Shown here piece after piece: positions 1 to 7,113 of a DNA stretch of 7,190 nucleotides. This stretch comes from JBHHXR01 sp046757205 (GTDB lineage Bacteria; Pseudomonadota; Alphaproteobacteria; Rhodobacterales; Rhodobacteraceae). Where the stretch lies: assembly GCA_046757205.1 (NCBI GenBank), contig JBHHXR010000193.1, positions 1 to 7,190 of the forward strand. Reading direction: 5' to 3'. The position numbers and the translations under genes were made by a program. The notes under the pieces were generated by a model. It made no database searches. It was not told the origin of the DNA and saw only the letters and a list, made by a program, of their open reading frames with translations. The first letter of the stretch is position 1. Each line of letters begins with the position of its first letter.

Positions 1-1175
1 ATATTTCCGGCGGCGATAACTTGGGGGCGGGTTGCCTCCAGGTTGGCGATCTTGCGCTCCTTCAGAGTGCCGGAGATTTCCGGCTGCATCAGGTTGTAGG
101 TTCCTGCCGATCCGCAGCACAGATGCCCCTCGGCGGGTTCGACGACCTCGAACCCGGCCTCGCGCAGCAGTGTTTTCGGATGGTCGGTGATCTTCTGGCC
201 GTGCTGAAGCGAACAGGCGGCGTGATAGGCCACGCGCAGGTTTTCCGCCCTTGCCTCAAGCGGCGCCAGGTCGGCCAGAACCTCCGACACGTCCCTGGCC
301 AGCCTCGAAACCGCCGCCGCCCGATCCGCCAGCGGCGTATTCCTGAACATGTAACCGTAGTCCTTTACCGTGGTGCCGCAGCCGGAAGTATTGATGACGA
401 TGGCGTCGAGGCCGCCGTGCTCGGCTTCGTCCATCCATGAATTGATGTTGCGCGCCGCCGCCGCATGGCTTTCCTTCGTCTTGCCCATGTGATGGGTAAC
501 CGCGCCGCAGCAGCCGGCGCCGCGCGCCACCACGACTTCGCACCCCAGACGGGTCAGGAGCCTGATCGTCGCCTCGTTGATGTCGGTGTTCAGCGCCCGC
601 TGCGCGCAGCCGGTCATCAGCGCGACCCTCTTCCGGCGCGGCCCCTTGGCGGGAAAGACCTGCGGCGTGTCCATGCGGCTTGGCGGCGGCAGGCGGCGCG
701 GCGCGAAATCGACCATGGCGCGCAGCTTCATCGGCAGCAGGCCGGCGAACGGGCGCGCCGCCCAGGCCCCGAGAATCGACAGACGGAACCGGCCGGGATA
801 GGGCAGTATTCGCGCCAGCATCCAGCGCAGCGCGCGGTCCGCGATGGGGCGGCTGTAGGTCCGCTCGACATATTCCCGCGCATGATCGACAAGGTGCATG
901 TAGTGCACGCCCGACGGGCACGTCGTCATGCAGGCGAGGCAGGAGAGGCAGCGGTCTATGTGCCTGACCGTCTTTTCATCCGCCGGGCGGCCGTGCTCCA
1001 GCATGTCCTTGATCAGATAGATGCGGCCGCGCGGCGAATCCAGTTCGTCGCCCAGCACCTGATACGTCGGGCAGGTTGCGGTGCAGAAGCCGCAATGCAC
1101 GCAGGCGCGCAGGATGCCGTTGGCTTCCGCCGTGCCGGTATCGCGAAGCTGATCGGCCGTGAAGTTGGTCTGCAT
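1..1175 (-). CDS. glcF: Glycolate oxidase iron-sulfur subunit GlcF, C-terminus cut off by the window edge
   Basis: Iron-sulfur subunit of the glycolate oxidase complex; it carries electrons from the FAD subunits toward the membrane quinone pool. The ATG at 1175-1173 opens a frame that stays open for 391 codons to the left edge. Two ferredoxin-type motifs are visible: C25-x2-C28-x2-C31-x3-C35-P and C76-x2-C79-x2-C82-x3-C86-P, each expected to bind a [4Fe-4S] cluster. The second half carries two CCG-type cysteine modules: CCG at residues 222-224 followed by SGCG with Cys266, and a second CCG at 353-355 preceded by an HAACS motif. E. coli GlcF is about 407 residues and alphaproteobacterial ones, from memory, somewhat longer, so only the last few dozen residues, including the final cysteine of the second module, should lie outside. 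The start codon directly follows the glcE stop with no spacing, and GGGACGGG just upstream, inside glcE, may serve as ribosome binding site. Family assignment is firm; substrate (glycolate versus D-lactate) is inferred from the neighbours. Confidence 0.93.
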   Translation of the reverse strand, partial: MQTNFTADQLRDTGTAEANGILRACVHCGFCTATCPTYQVLGDELDSPRGRIYLIKDMLEHGRPADEKTVRHIDRCLSCLACMTTCPSGVHYMHLVDHAREYVERTYSRPIADRALRWMLARILPYPGRFRLSILGAWAARPFAGLLPMKLRAMVDFAPRRLPPPSRMDTPQVFPAKGPRRKRVALMTGCAQRALNTDINEATIRLLTRLGCEVVVARGAGCCGAVTHHMGKTKESHAAAARNINSWMDEAEHGGLDAIVINTSGCGTTVKDYGYMFRNTPLADRAAAVSRLARDVSEVLADLAPLEARAENLRVAYHAACSLQHGQKITDHPKTLLREAGFEVVEPAEGHLCCGSAGTYNLMQPEISGTLKERKIANLEATRPQVIAAGN

Positions 1176-2315
1176 TCAGCCCATCCGTCCCGGGTTCAGG
1201 ATACCGCGCGGGTCGAACCGGTCGCGCAGGCCGGCGCTGATCCGGGCCACCGGCGCCGGTTGAGGGTGGAATACCGGTATCCGCGACCGCGTTTCGGCCG
1301 ACGCGCGGACCAGCGTGGCGTGGCCGGGAATGCCCTCGATGTGCGCCCGTGCGTCGGTACCCTCGCCGACCCTGGCCCACACCAGCCCGCCGCCCCAGTC
1401 ATAGAGGATCCCGGTATCGCCCGCGGCTCTCAGGGCGTCCGCCACCGCGGGCCCGTCGGTCGGCTTCACCGATATCCGCCAGATGTCGCCCGGCTCGTCG
1501 GCAAAGGCCTCGACGTCCCGCACCCAGGCCCATCCGGCGCGCGTCTTCGCGGCCCGTGTCTCCAGGTCGGGCTCGCCGTACTCGCGCAGCAGCTCTCGCA
1601 ATTCCTTCGCCCGGTAGGAAACCGATTTTTCAAATCCCTCGATACGGATCATGGTCACCGGTTCGCCGTCCAGCCCGCGGGGCGTGTGCGCCACCCCTGT
1701 CACGCCATAAGGGGAACCAAGGGCCGCCGTCATCGCCTGCACCGCTCTGCGGTCTCCCAGGCCTTGGTACAGGAGCACGGAAGCGGTCTCCGGCGCCGGC
1801 AGGACCTTGAATGAGATTTCACTCAGCACTCCGAGCGTGCCGTGACTGCCAGCCATGAGCTTGACCAAGTCGTAGCCGGTGACGTTCTTCATCACCCGGC
1901 CGCCGCTTTTTATGATGTTGCCCTGCCCGTCAACGAACCGCACGCCAAGCAGGAAGTCGCGGCAAGCCCCGGCCTGGATACGGCGCGGACCCGAAGCGTT
2001 GCAGGCTACGGCGCCGCCGATCGTCGGCTCGCCGGTGTTTCCCAGCAGCTTGCGGTGATCCGTCGGCTCGAAGGCCAGGCACTGGTTTTCGGCGGCGAGC
2101 GCCTCCTCGATTTCCGCAAGCGGTGTGCCGGCCCGCGCGACCATGGTCAGCGCGCCGGGCTCATAGAGCGTGATGCCGGCAAGCCTGCCGATCCCGAGCT
2201 TCAGGCCCTGCACATCGTGCCCGAGGCCGCGGCGGGTGCCGCCGCCGGAAATCTCGACCGGCCCCGGCGCAGACCTCACGCATTCGGCCAGTTCTTCCTC
2301 GCTTTCGGGTTTCAT
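1176..2315 (-). CDS. glcE: Glycolate oxidase FAD-binding subunit GlcE
   Basis: Second flavin-domain subunit of glycolate oxidase; with GlcD and GlcF it forms the complex converting glycolate to glyoxylate. The 379-residue protein starts with a short PCMH-type FAD-binding fold: GGGTRRGLG at 24-32 (the FAD pyrophosphate loop), PTIGGAVACNASGPRR at 97-112, and a long conserved stretch around 139-173 including NVTGYDLVKLMAGSHGTLG, all characteristic of GlcE. The C-terminus ends in the family signature FDPRGILNPGRMG. It is slightly longer than E. coli GlcE (about 350 residues). Its ATG overlaps the glcD stop as ATGA, so translation is probably coupled; no convincing Shine-Dalgarno site of its own is visible, which fits coupling. 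A VAO/PCMH family flavoprotein of other function is unlikely given the GlcD-GlcE-GlcF order and the truncated GlcE-type architecture, which lacks the long C-terminal substrate domain found in GlcD. Confidence 0.93.
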   Translation of the reverse strand: MKPESEEELAECVRSAPGPVEISGGGTRRGLGHDVQGLKLGIGRLAGITLYEPGALTMVARAGTPLAEIEEALAAENQCLAFEPTDHRKLLGNTGEPTIGGAVACNASGPRRIQAGACRDFLLGVRFVDGQGNIIKSGGRVMKNVTGYDLVKLMAGSHGTLGVLSEISFKVLPAPETASVLLYQGLGDRRAVQAMTAALGSPYGVTGVAHTPRGLDGEPVTMIRIEGFEKSVSYRAKELRELLREYGEPDLETRAAKTRAGWAWVRDVEAFADEPGDIWRISVKPTDGPAVADALRAAGDTGILYDWGGGLVWARVGEGTDARAHIEGIPGHATLVRASAETRSRIPVFHPQPAPVARISAGLRDRFDPRGILNPGRMG

Positions 2316-3745
2316 GCCGCGCGCCGGCTCTTGCTTGCGGCCAGCGGAAAGACCTTGTCCGGATTCAAGAGCCAGGCCGGGTCGAAGACATCCTTCACGT
2401 CCATCTGCGCGGCGATATCGGCAGCGGAAAACTGGGTCGTCATCAGGTCGCGTTTCTCGACGCCGACGCCGTGTTCACCGGTCAGGCAGCCGCCAACCTC
2501 GACGCAGAGCTTAAGAATTTCGGCGCCAAGCTTCTCGGAAAGCTCCAGTTGCCCCGGCGCATTGGCGTCAAACAGGATCAGCGGATGCAGGTTGCCGTCG
2601 CCGGCGTGGAACACGTTGGCCACATCGAGCCCGTATTCGCGCGACATTTCGGCGATACGCCCCAGCACGTGCGCAAGTTGCGAAACCGGGATCACCCCGT
2701 CGAGGCAGATGTAGTCATTGATCCGGCCCATGGCGCCGAAGGCAGCCTTCCGGCCCTTCCAGATCGTCGCGCTTTCCTCCGCCGAACGGCTTTCCGTCAA
2801 CGCCGCCGGCTGGTGCATCCTCGCGACGTCGGTGATCCGCCCGAGCTGATCCTCGATCTCGTTCTCGGAGCCTTCGACCTCGACGATCAGCATCGCCTCC
2901 ACGTCGGGATACCCGGCCCCGGCGAATTCGTCGGTCACCCGGATGCACGGGCGGTCCATGAATTCGATGGCCACCGGCAGGACGCCGGCCTTGATGATGT
3001 CGCTGACGCAGGCCCCGGCCACCTCGCTGGAGTTGAAACCGATCAGGATCGGCCGCGCGCCCTCGGCCTTGCGGAGTATCCGCAGGGTCGCTTCCGTGAC
3101 GATGCCAAGCTGCCCTTCCGATCCGCAGACCAGCCCGAGGAGATCGTACCCCGGCGCGTCCAGATATGCGCCGCCAAGCTCGATCACCTCGCCATCCATC
3201 GTTACCATGGTGACGCCCAACAGGTTGTTGGTGGTCACGCCGTATTTCAGGCAATGCGCGCCACCGGAATTGGTCGCGATATTGCCGGCGATGGCGCAGG
3301 CAAGCTGCGACGACGGATCGGGCGCATAGAAGAAATCGCGGGCTTCGACCGCGCCGGTGACGGACAGGTTCGTTCTCCCTGACTGCACGCGGATGAAGCG
3401 GTTGTTGAAGTCGGTTTCCAGAACCCTGTTGAGCCGCGCAACGCCGACGACGACGCTGTCGGCGGTCGGCAGGGCACCGCCGGACAACGACGTTCCCGAC
3501 CCCCGCGGAACCACCGGCACGCGCTCCTCGCGGCAGATGCTGAGTACCGCGGCCACCTCTTCGGTGGTGCCGGGCAGAACGACGGCCATCGGCGGGCAGC
3601 GGTAGGCTGTCAGCGCGTCGCATTCATAGGCGCGCGTCTCCGTCGGGTCGGAAATGACCGCGCCGGCGGGCAGTGCGCCCTGCAACCTCTCGACGATCTG
3701 CGCCTTGCGCGAGAGAATCTCGTCGTTCGGTTGCGGCATTTCCAT
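2312..3745 (-). CDS. glcD: Glycolate oxidase catalytic FAD subunit GlcD
   Basis: FAD-linked catalytic subunit that oxidises glycolate (related enzymes also take D-lactate and other 2-hydroxy acids). The 477 residues match the family's usual length (E. coli GlcD 499). Visible motifs in order: YECDALTAYR at 40-49, the FAD loop PRGSGTSLSGGA at 80-91, YAPDPSSQ at 140-147, NSGGAHCLKYG at 159-169, CGSEGQLGIVTEATL at 207-221, the active-site segment VFHAGDGNLHPLILFD at 378-393 (His380 and His387), EHGVG at 424-428 and the terminal FDPAWLLNPDKVFP. It is the first gene of the glcDEF operon. The ATG at 3745 is taken as start, but an in-frame ATG two codons later (3739) is equally possible, because no strong ribosome binding site separates them. 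Expression is probably set by the promoter and inverted repeat just upstream. Assignment as a GlcD-type oxidase is very secure; D-lactate versus glycolate preference cannot be read from sequence alone. Confidence 0.95.
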   Translation of the reverse strand: MEMPQPNDEILSRKAQIVERLQGALPAGAVISDPTETRAYECDALTAYRCPPMAVVLPGTTEEVAAVLSICREERVPVVPRGSGTSLSGGALPTADSVVVGVARLNRVLETDFNNRFIRVQSGRTNLSVTGAVEARDFFYAPDPSSQLACAIAGNIATNSGGAHCLKYGVTTNNLLGVTMVTMDGEVIELGGAYLDAPGYDLLGLVCGSEGQLGIVTEATLRILRKAEGARPILIGFNSSEVAGACVSDIIKAGVLPVAIEFMDRPCIRVTDEFAGAGYPDVEAMLIVEVEGSENEIEDQLGRITDVARMHQPAALTESRSAEESATIWKGRKAAFGAMGRINDYICLDGVIPVSQLAHVLGRIAEMSREYGLDVANVFHAGDGNLHPLILFDANAPGQLELSEKLGAEILKLCVEVGGCLTGEHGVGVEKRDLMTTQFSAADIAAQMDVKDVFDPAWLLNPDKVFPLAASKSRRAA

Positions 3746-3764
3746 AGGTATCAGCCCGTTCTGA

Positions 3765-3789
3765 AATTGGTCTCTTTATATTACCAATT
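3765..3789. promoter_or_regulatory. Inverted repeat AATTGGT-N11-ACCAATT, candidate operator
   Basis: Two perfect 7-base arms, AATTGGT at 3765-3771 and ACCAATT at 3783-3789, flank 11 bases that contain the glcD -10 box. The half-site resembles the TTGGT/ACCAA elements bound by GntR-family (FCD type) regulators such as PdhR and GlcC, but those have only about 3 bases between arms. The layout also satisfies the T-N11-A rule of LysR-type regulator boxes (T3771, A3783). No regulator gene is present in the window, so the binding protein is unknown. Its position over the glcD promoter, and upstream of the divergent nitrilase, makes it able to control both transcripts. Confidence 0.5.
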
Positions 3790-3803
3790 CTTCGCCGTGG
3801 GAA
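3775..3803 (-). promoter_or_regulatory. Candidate sigma-70 promoter of glcDEF
   Basis: Read on the minus strand there is TTCCCA (3803-3798; 4 of 6 to TTGACA), a 17-base spacer and TATAAA (3780-3775; 5 of 6 to TATAAT). Transcription would begin near 3768, giving a leader of about 22 bases before the glcD ATG. It lies in an AT-rich island within otherwise GC-rich DNA. The match is by eye only; the -35 box is moderate. Confidence 0.45.
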
Positions 3804-3865
3804 ATCAAATTACCCGGCCGGAATGGCCTTGCAGATACCCCGGCTCATTTCAAGGGCCATTTCGG

Positions 3866-3895
3866 TTGACACGCGGCAATCGAACCCAGAGACAT
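3866..3895 (+). promoter_or_regulatory. Weak candidate promoter of the nitrilase gene
   Basis: A perfect TTGACA lies at 3866-3871, about 50 bases before the nitrilase start. Eighteen bases on is AGACAT (3890-3895), which matches TATAAT at only two positions. The -35 match is good and the -10 poor, so this may need an activator or may be chance. The AT-rich segment around 3771-3790 is the alternative source of a plus-strand promoter. Confidence 0.25.
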
Positions 3896-3910
3896 CTCGC
3901 AGGAGTCATT

Positions 3911-3915
3911 GGGGA
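3911..3915 (+). promoter_or_regulatory. Ribosome binding site GGGGA that fixes the nitrilase start
   Basis: GGGGA sits 6 bases before the ATG at 3922. An upstream AGGAG at 3901-3905 is too far (16 bases) for that ATG. The in-frame ATG at 3823 would add 33 residues with no resemblance to nitrilases, whereas the protein starting at 3922 begins at once with the family's typical first beta strand (MKLAIVQ). Confidence 0.6.
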
Positions 3916-3921
3916 ATCGTC

Positions 3922-4854
3922 ATGAAGCTAGCCATCGTCCAGCAACCGCCCGTATATCTCGACCTCGAAGCGAGCCTGGAACGGGCGGCCGATCTGGTTA
4001 CGCAGGCGGCCCGAAAGGGCTGCCAGATGGTGGTCTTCCCCGAAGCCTGGTTTCCCGGCTATCCGACATTCGTCTGGCGCCTGGCGCCCGGCGCCGACAT
4101 GGGCAAGACCGATGAGCTTTTCACGCGGCTCGTCGCCAACTCGGTCGACCTCGGCCGCGACGGGCTGGCGCCCCTGCGACAGGCCGCGGCGGATAACGGC
4201 GTCGTGGTGGTCGCCGGCCATCAGGAGCTGGACGGCTCGGTCAGCGGCAGCACCATATTCAACAGCGTCGTGACCATCGATGCCGACGGCAAGATCCTCA
4301 ACAACCATCGCAAGCTGATGCCGACCAACCCCGAACGCATGGTCTGGGGATTCGGCGACGGCTCTGGCCTGCGGGTGGTGGAGACCGCCGTCGGCCGCGT
4401 CGGCGCGCTCCTGTGCTGGGAAAACTACATGCCGCTGGCGCGCTACGCGCTCTACGCCCAGCAGATCGAGATATTCTGCGCGCCGACATGGGACACCGGC
4501 GCCACCTGGCTGGCCACCATGCAGCACATCGCGCGCGAGGGCGGCTGCTGGGTCATCGGCTGCGCCACCGCGCTGGAGGCCAAGGACATCCCCAAGGACG
4601 TGCCCCACCGCGATATCCTGTTCCCCAACAAGGACGAGTGGGTCAATGCAGGCGACGCGGTGGTTCACAAGCCCTTCGGTTCGGCGATTGCCGGTCCGAT
4701 GCACAAGGAAAAGGGTTTTCTGTTTGCCGAGATAGACGCGTCGGAAGCGCGCGCCGCGCGCCGCAAGTTCGACGTGACAGGGCATTATTCAAGGCCGGAC
4801 GTATTTACCTTGCACGTCAACCGCTCAAGGCAGGTGCCGGTCAGTTTCGACTGA
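3922..4854 (+). CDS. Nitrilase (branch 1 of the nitrilase superfamily)
   Basis: Predicted cytoplasmic enzyme that hydrolyses an organic nitrile to the carboxylic acid and ammonia by way of a thioimidate on the catalytic cysteine. The 310-residue protein spans a full C-N hydrolase domain. The triad is complete: Glu41 in FPEAWFPGYP (39-48), Lys131 in HRKLMPTNPERMVWG (129-143) and Cys165 in CWENYMPL (165-172). Further nitrilase hallmarks are APTWDTGATWLATMQHIA at 187-204 and GHYSRPDVF at 287-295 near the end. CWEN plus the MPTxxERxVWGxGDG pattern favours a true nitrilase over amidases, carbamoylases or NAD synthetase-type relatives. It is slightly shorter than many nitrilases (320-360), mainly through a short C-terminal tail, which is often the part that varies with substrate and oligomer form. 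It is transcribed divergently from glcDEF across 176 bases, suggesting shared control and possibly a 2-hydroxynitrile substrate; that link is inference. The exact substrate cannot be read from the sequence. Confidence 0.9.
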   Translation: MKLAIVQQPPVYLDLEASLERAADLVTQAARKGCQMVVFPEAWFPGYPTFVWRLAPGADMGKTDELFTRLVANSVDLGRDGLAPLRQAAADNGVVVVAGHQELDGSVSGSTIFNSVVTIDADGKILNNHRKLMPTNPERMVWGFGDGSGLRVVETAVGRVGALLCWENYMPLARYALYAQQIEIFCAPTWDTGATWLATMQHIAREGGCWVIGCATALEAKDIPKDVPHRDILFPNKDEWVNAGDAVVHKPFGSAIAGPMHKEKGFLFAEIDASEARAARRKFDVTGHYSRPDVFTLHVNRSRQVPVSFD

Positions 4855-5002
4855 ACCGGTTTGCGATTTGTCCGCGCTGCCCGCCGCCTCGACCCGTCCG
4901 GCCGGCGGCACCGGGACGTTGGCAACGTGGACAGTCCAGATGTCGGATTTCATCGCGGAATCTCCACCGTATTCCATGTCGGAGCAGCCTGGGTTCCTTC
5001 AT

Positions 5003-5025
5003 GGAAACAGAGGGGCCCGGTTTCC
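5003..5025. other. Hairpin in the convergent intergenic region, possible weak terminator
   Basis: GGAAAC (5003-5008) and GTTTCC (5020-5025) form a perfect 6-base stem around an 11-base loop containing GGGGCCC. There is no T-run on either strand, so it is not a canonical intrinsic terminator. The 219-base gap 4855-5073 between the ends of the nitrilase and membrane-protein genes also holds ACGTT-GGC-AACGT (4916-4928) and GCGCC-CC-GGCGC (5049-5060). I see no gene in this gap. Confidence 0.25.
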
Positions 5026-5073
5026 GCGGCAACGCGATTCGTGAAACCGCGCCCCGGCGCAGGCAACAAACCC

Positions 5074-7113
5074 TCACCGCCCCTCAAGCCGCCACGCGCC
5101 GACGATCAGCGCGGCCGACAGCACCAGCAGCAGCCATCCCGGCGCCAGCGACGTGAGGCGGATGTCGCGCACCACATAGGCGCCGCGCCGGGTCAGGCCG
5201 ATCCAGTTGCGCCCGGCTGAAACCCGGCCTTCACGCACCCGCCGCACGGTTGGATTCCTTACCGACTCCAGACGCAGCTTTCCGCCCTTGGTCGCATCGA
5301 TCAACGGCGCAAGCGGGGCAAACGAGGAAACCGGGTTCTCGAACTCCCTGGGCGCCGCCGTACCCACCGCCGCCACCGATTTCAGCGTGCCGTCGGTTAT
5401 CTGGTAAATACCGCTCTCCGGCGCGGCGAACTGCGCTTGCCAGCGACCGGGCGAAACTTCGGTCAGGGCAAGGACGGATGTCTCGTCGTCGGGCGATGTC
5501 ACGGTGATGTCGCCCGCCACTTCTCCCAGCGTGCGCCGCGTCACGGTGACATTGGCCCCGTCGGTTTCCGCAATCAGCGCCTCTTCCTCCAACTCGGGCT
5601 CCTTCATCAGCCAGTGCGCCAGCCGCCGCAGAAGCTCGGATTGCGGCCCGCCGCCCTCGTACCCGCGCGACCACAGCCAGGCATGGTCGGACAGCAGCAT
5701 GGCGATACGGCCGTCGCCGGGCCGGTCGAGCACCAGCAGCGGGCGGTCGTCGGGGCCCCGCATGATGGTATTTCCGCCGACCTGCGTGGCGTCGATCAGG
5801 CGGAACCAGCGCCCCCAGCCGGGCTCGCCGCCACTGGCCGGCCGTGGCGCGATATCCTCCAGCCTCTCGGTGACCGGGTGGCGCCTGCCGACCGGGCTGA
5901 TCCTCGGCAGGTAACCCTCTTCCAGAATATTCGCCGTCGGCATCACCGGCAGGACATCCTGCAACGGCGTCCGGAACAGGCTCTCCGCGCCGGCGAAGGC
6001 CGGACCCGAGGCCACCAGCACGGCTCCGCCCTTGCGCACGTAATCGACGACATTCTCAAGATAGAGCGACGGCAACACGCCGCGGCGCCGGTAGCGGTCG
6101 AATATGATCAGGTCGAACTCGTCGACCTTGTCCATGAACAGTTCGCGCGTCGGGAACGCGATCAGCGACAGCTCGAACACCGGCACGCCGTCCTGCTTGG
6201 TCGGCGGCCGCAGGATGGTGAAATGCACCAGATCGACGGAAGGGTCCGCCTTCAGCAGGTTGCGCCACGTCCGCTCCCCGGCGTAGGGCTCGCCGGAGAC
6301 CAGGAGCACGCGCAGCCGGTCGCGGACGCCGTTGACGGAAAAAACGGCGGTGTTGTTGCGTTCGGTCAGTTCGCCCGGCGCCGGCGGCAGTGAGACCTGC
6401 ACCACGTTGATGCCGCCATGCGCGATGTCGAGCGGGACCGATACCGTCTGGCCCGCCGGCAGCCGGAACGCCTGCGGCGCATTGCCGTTGATGGTGATGT
6501 GCAGCGGAACCAGCCCGACGGCCGCCTCCGGCGCCTTTCCGACGGCCTCGATCCGCAGGCTCAGGCTGACCGGTTCGCCGACGATCGCGAAGGTCGGTGC
6601 GGTCTCGATCACGAGCCGGCGATCCCATTCGTCCGCCCGGCCGGTGAGAAGCAGATGCACCGGGGCAGGGAACCCCTTCAGCGCGCCCGCGTCGTGTATC
6701 TGCCCGTCCGATATCACGATGGCGCCGGCGATCCGGTCGGCCGGCTCGCCGGCGGCCGCCTCGCTCAGGGCCGACAGCAGGCGGGTTCCGCGATCGGCGT
6801 CCTGGCCGATGCCGTCGCGAACGGTCACCACCCGGTATTCCAGCGGCGCCGTTTCCGACACCGCCATGGGATCGAGCTGCCCGCGAACGCTCCGCAGCGC
6901 CGCTTCGACCTGGGCCGGACGGCCATCGATGGTCTGGCTGGCGGTTTCATCGACCACGACGAAGGCGACATCGTTCAGCGGTTCGCGGTCTTCGCGGCGC
7001 AGGCTCGGATTTGCAAGAGCAGCGATCAGGACCGCCGCCGCGCTCACGGTGCGCGATCCGGGCACGCACGTGGTGGACCGTGCAAATATCGTGAGCGGTG
7101 GCGCCGAAAGCAA
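5074..7113 (-). CDS. Large membrane-anchored protein with VWA-like and glutamine-amidotransferase-like domains; N-terminus probably replaced at a junction
   Basis: Uncharacterised membrane protein of a family found in alphaproteobacterial clusters with MoxR ATPase, DUF58 and DUF4159 genes (recalled context, not present here); function unknown, perhaps in envelope or protein-complex assembly. The frame gives 679 residues. From residue about 25: a hydrophobic run AAAVLIAALANPSL, then a VWA-like segment with VVVDETASQ (51-60; degenerate DxSxS metal site, Asp55/Thr57/Ser59) and AIVISDGQIHD (131-141). A beta-rich segment follows at 165-260, then a class I glutamine-amidotransferase-like fold at roughly 266-390 (LRVLLVSGEPYAGE, FDLIIFDRYRRRG, GGAVLVASGP) with no nucleophilic cysteine seen. 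A conserved LLSDHAWLWSRGYEGGGPQ lies at 473-491, and a C-terminal membrane helix at 657-673 is followed by a short basic tail. Residues 1 to about 22 are not family-like, contain no membrane helix, and coincide with the opposite-strand TPM sequence. The ATG at 7113 is therefore probably not the native start and the authentic coding part likely begins near 7047. Confidence 0.75.
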   Translation of the reverse strand: MLSAPPLTIFARSTTCVPGSRTVSAAAVLIAALANPSLRREDREPLNDVAFVVVDETASQTIDGRPAQVEAALRSVRGQLDPMAVSETAPLEYRVVTVRDGIGQDADRGTRLLSALSEAAAGEPADRIAGAIVISDGQIHDAGALKGFPAPVHLLLTGRADEWDRRLVIETAPTFAIVGEPVSLSLRIEAVGKAPEAAVGLVPLHITINGNAPQAFRLPAGQTVSVPLDIAHGGINVVQVSLPPAPGELTERNNTAVFSVNGVRDRLRVLLVSGEPYAGERTWRNLLKADPSVDLVHFTILRPPTKQDGVPVFELSLIAFPTRELFMDKVDEFDLIIFDRYRRRGVLPSLYLENVVDYVRKGGAVLVASGPAFAGAESLFRTPLQDVLPVMPTANILEEGYLPRISPVGRRHPVTERLEDIAPRPASGGEPGWGRWFRLIDATQVGGNTIMRGPDDRPLLVLDRPGDGRIAMLLSDHAWLWSRGYEGGGPQSELLRRLAHWLMKEPELEEEALIAETDGANVTVTRRTLGEVAGDITVTSPDDETSVLALTEVSPGRWQAQFAAPESGIYQITDGTLKSVAAVGTAAPREFENPVSSFAPLAPLIDATKGGKLRLESVRNPTVRRVREGRVSAGRNWIGLTRRGAYVVRDIRLTSLAPGWLLLVLSAALIVGAWRLEGR
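7040..7070. other. Probable breakpoint joining unrelated sequences
   Basis: To the left, the minus strand encodes conserved membrane-protein sequence (AAAVLIAALANPSL). To the right, the plus strand encodes the conserved TPM start (HVVDRAN). Two unrelated genes cannot both be authentic on opposite strands across the overlap 7050-7113, and the first lacks its expected leading helix while the second lacks its expected signal peptide. No terminal inverted repeat, target duplication or tRNA end is visible, so a simple insertion element boundary is not supported. Confidence 0.55.

Noticed and set aside
1173..1178. Possible glcE-glcF fusion or frameshift at the zero-gap boundary
   Set aside because: The glcE stop (TGA, 1178-1176) and the glcF ATG (1175-1173) are both clean, and each protein has its normal family end and start.
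465..1814. A 449-codon plus-strand open frame opposite glcF and glcE
   Set aside because: It runs antisense across two clearly conserved genes, is rich in Arg/Ala/Gly/His with no recognisable domain, and is a typical shadow frame of high-GC coding DNA.
3823..3921. A 33-residue N-terminal extension of the nitrilase from the ATG at 3823
   Set aside because: The extension does not resemble nitrilases, no ribosome binding site suits that ATG, and it would place the TTGACA promoter candidate inside the coding region.
3928..4785. A 285-codon minus-strand open frame inside the nitrilase gene
   Set aside because: It is antisense to a gene with an intact catalytic triad and shows no family motif.
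4893..4914. GC-rich palindromic stretch around CCGGCCGGCGG after the nitrilase stop, as a terminator
   Set aside because: Arms are imperfect and no T-run follows; similar GC-rich near-palindromes are common by chance in this composition.
5437..6393. A 318-codon plus-strand open frame opposite the large membrane protein
   Set aside because: Composition is that of a shadow frame (Arg/Gln/His-rich), with no domain, no ribosome binding site of note, and a conserved protein on the other strand.
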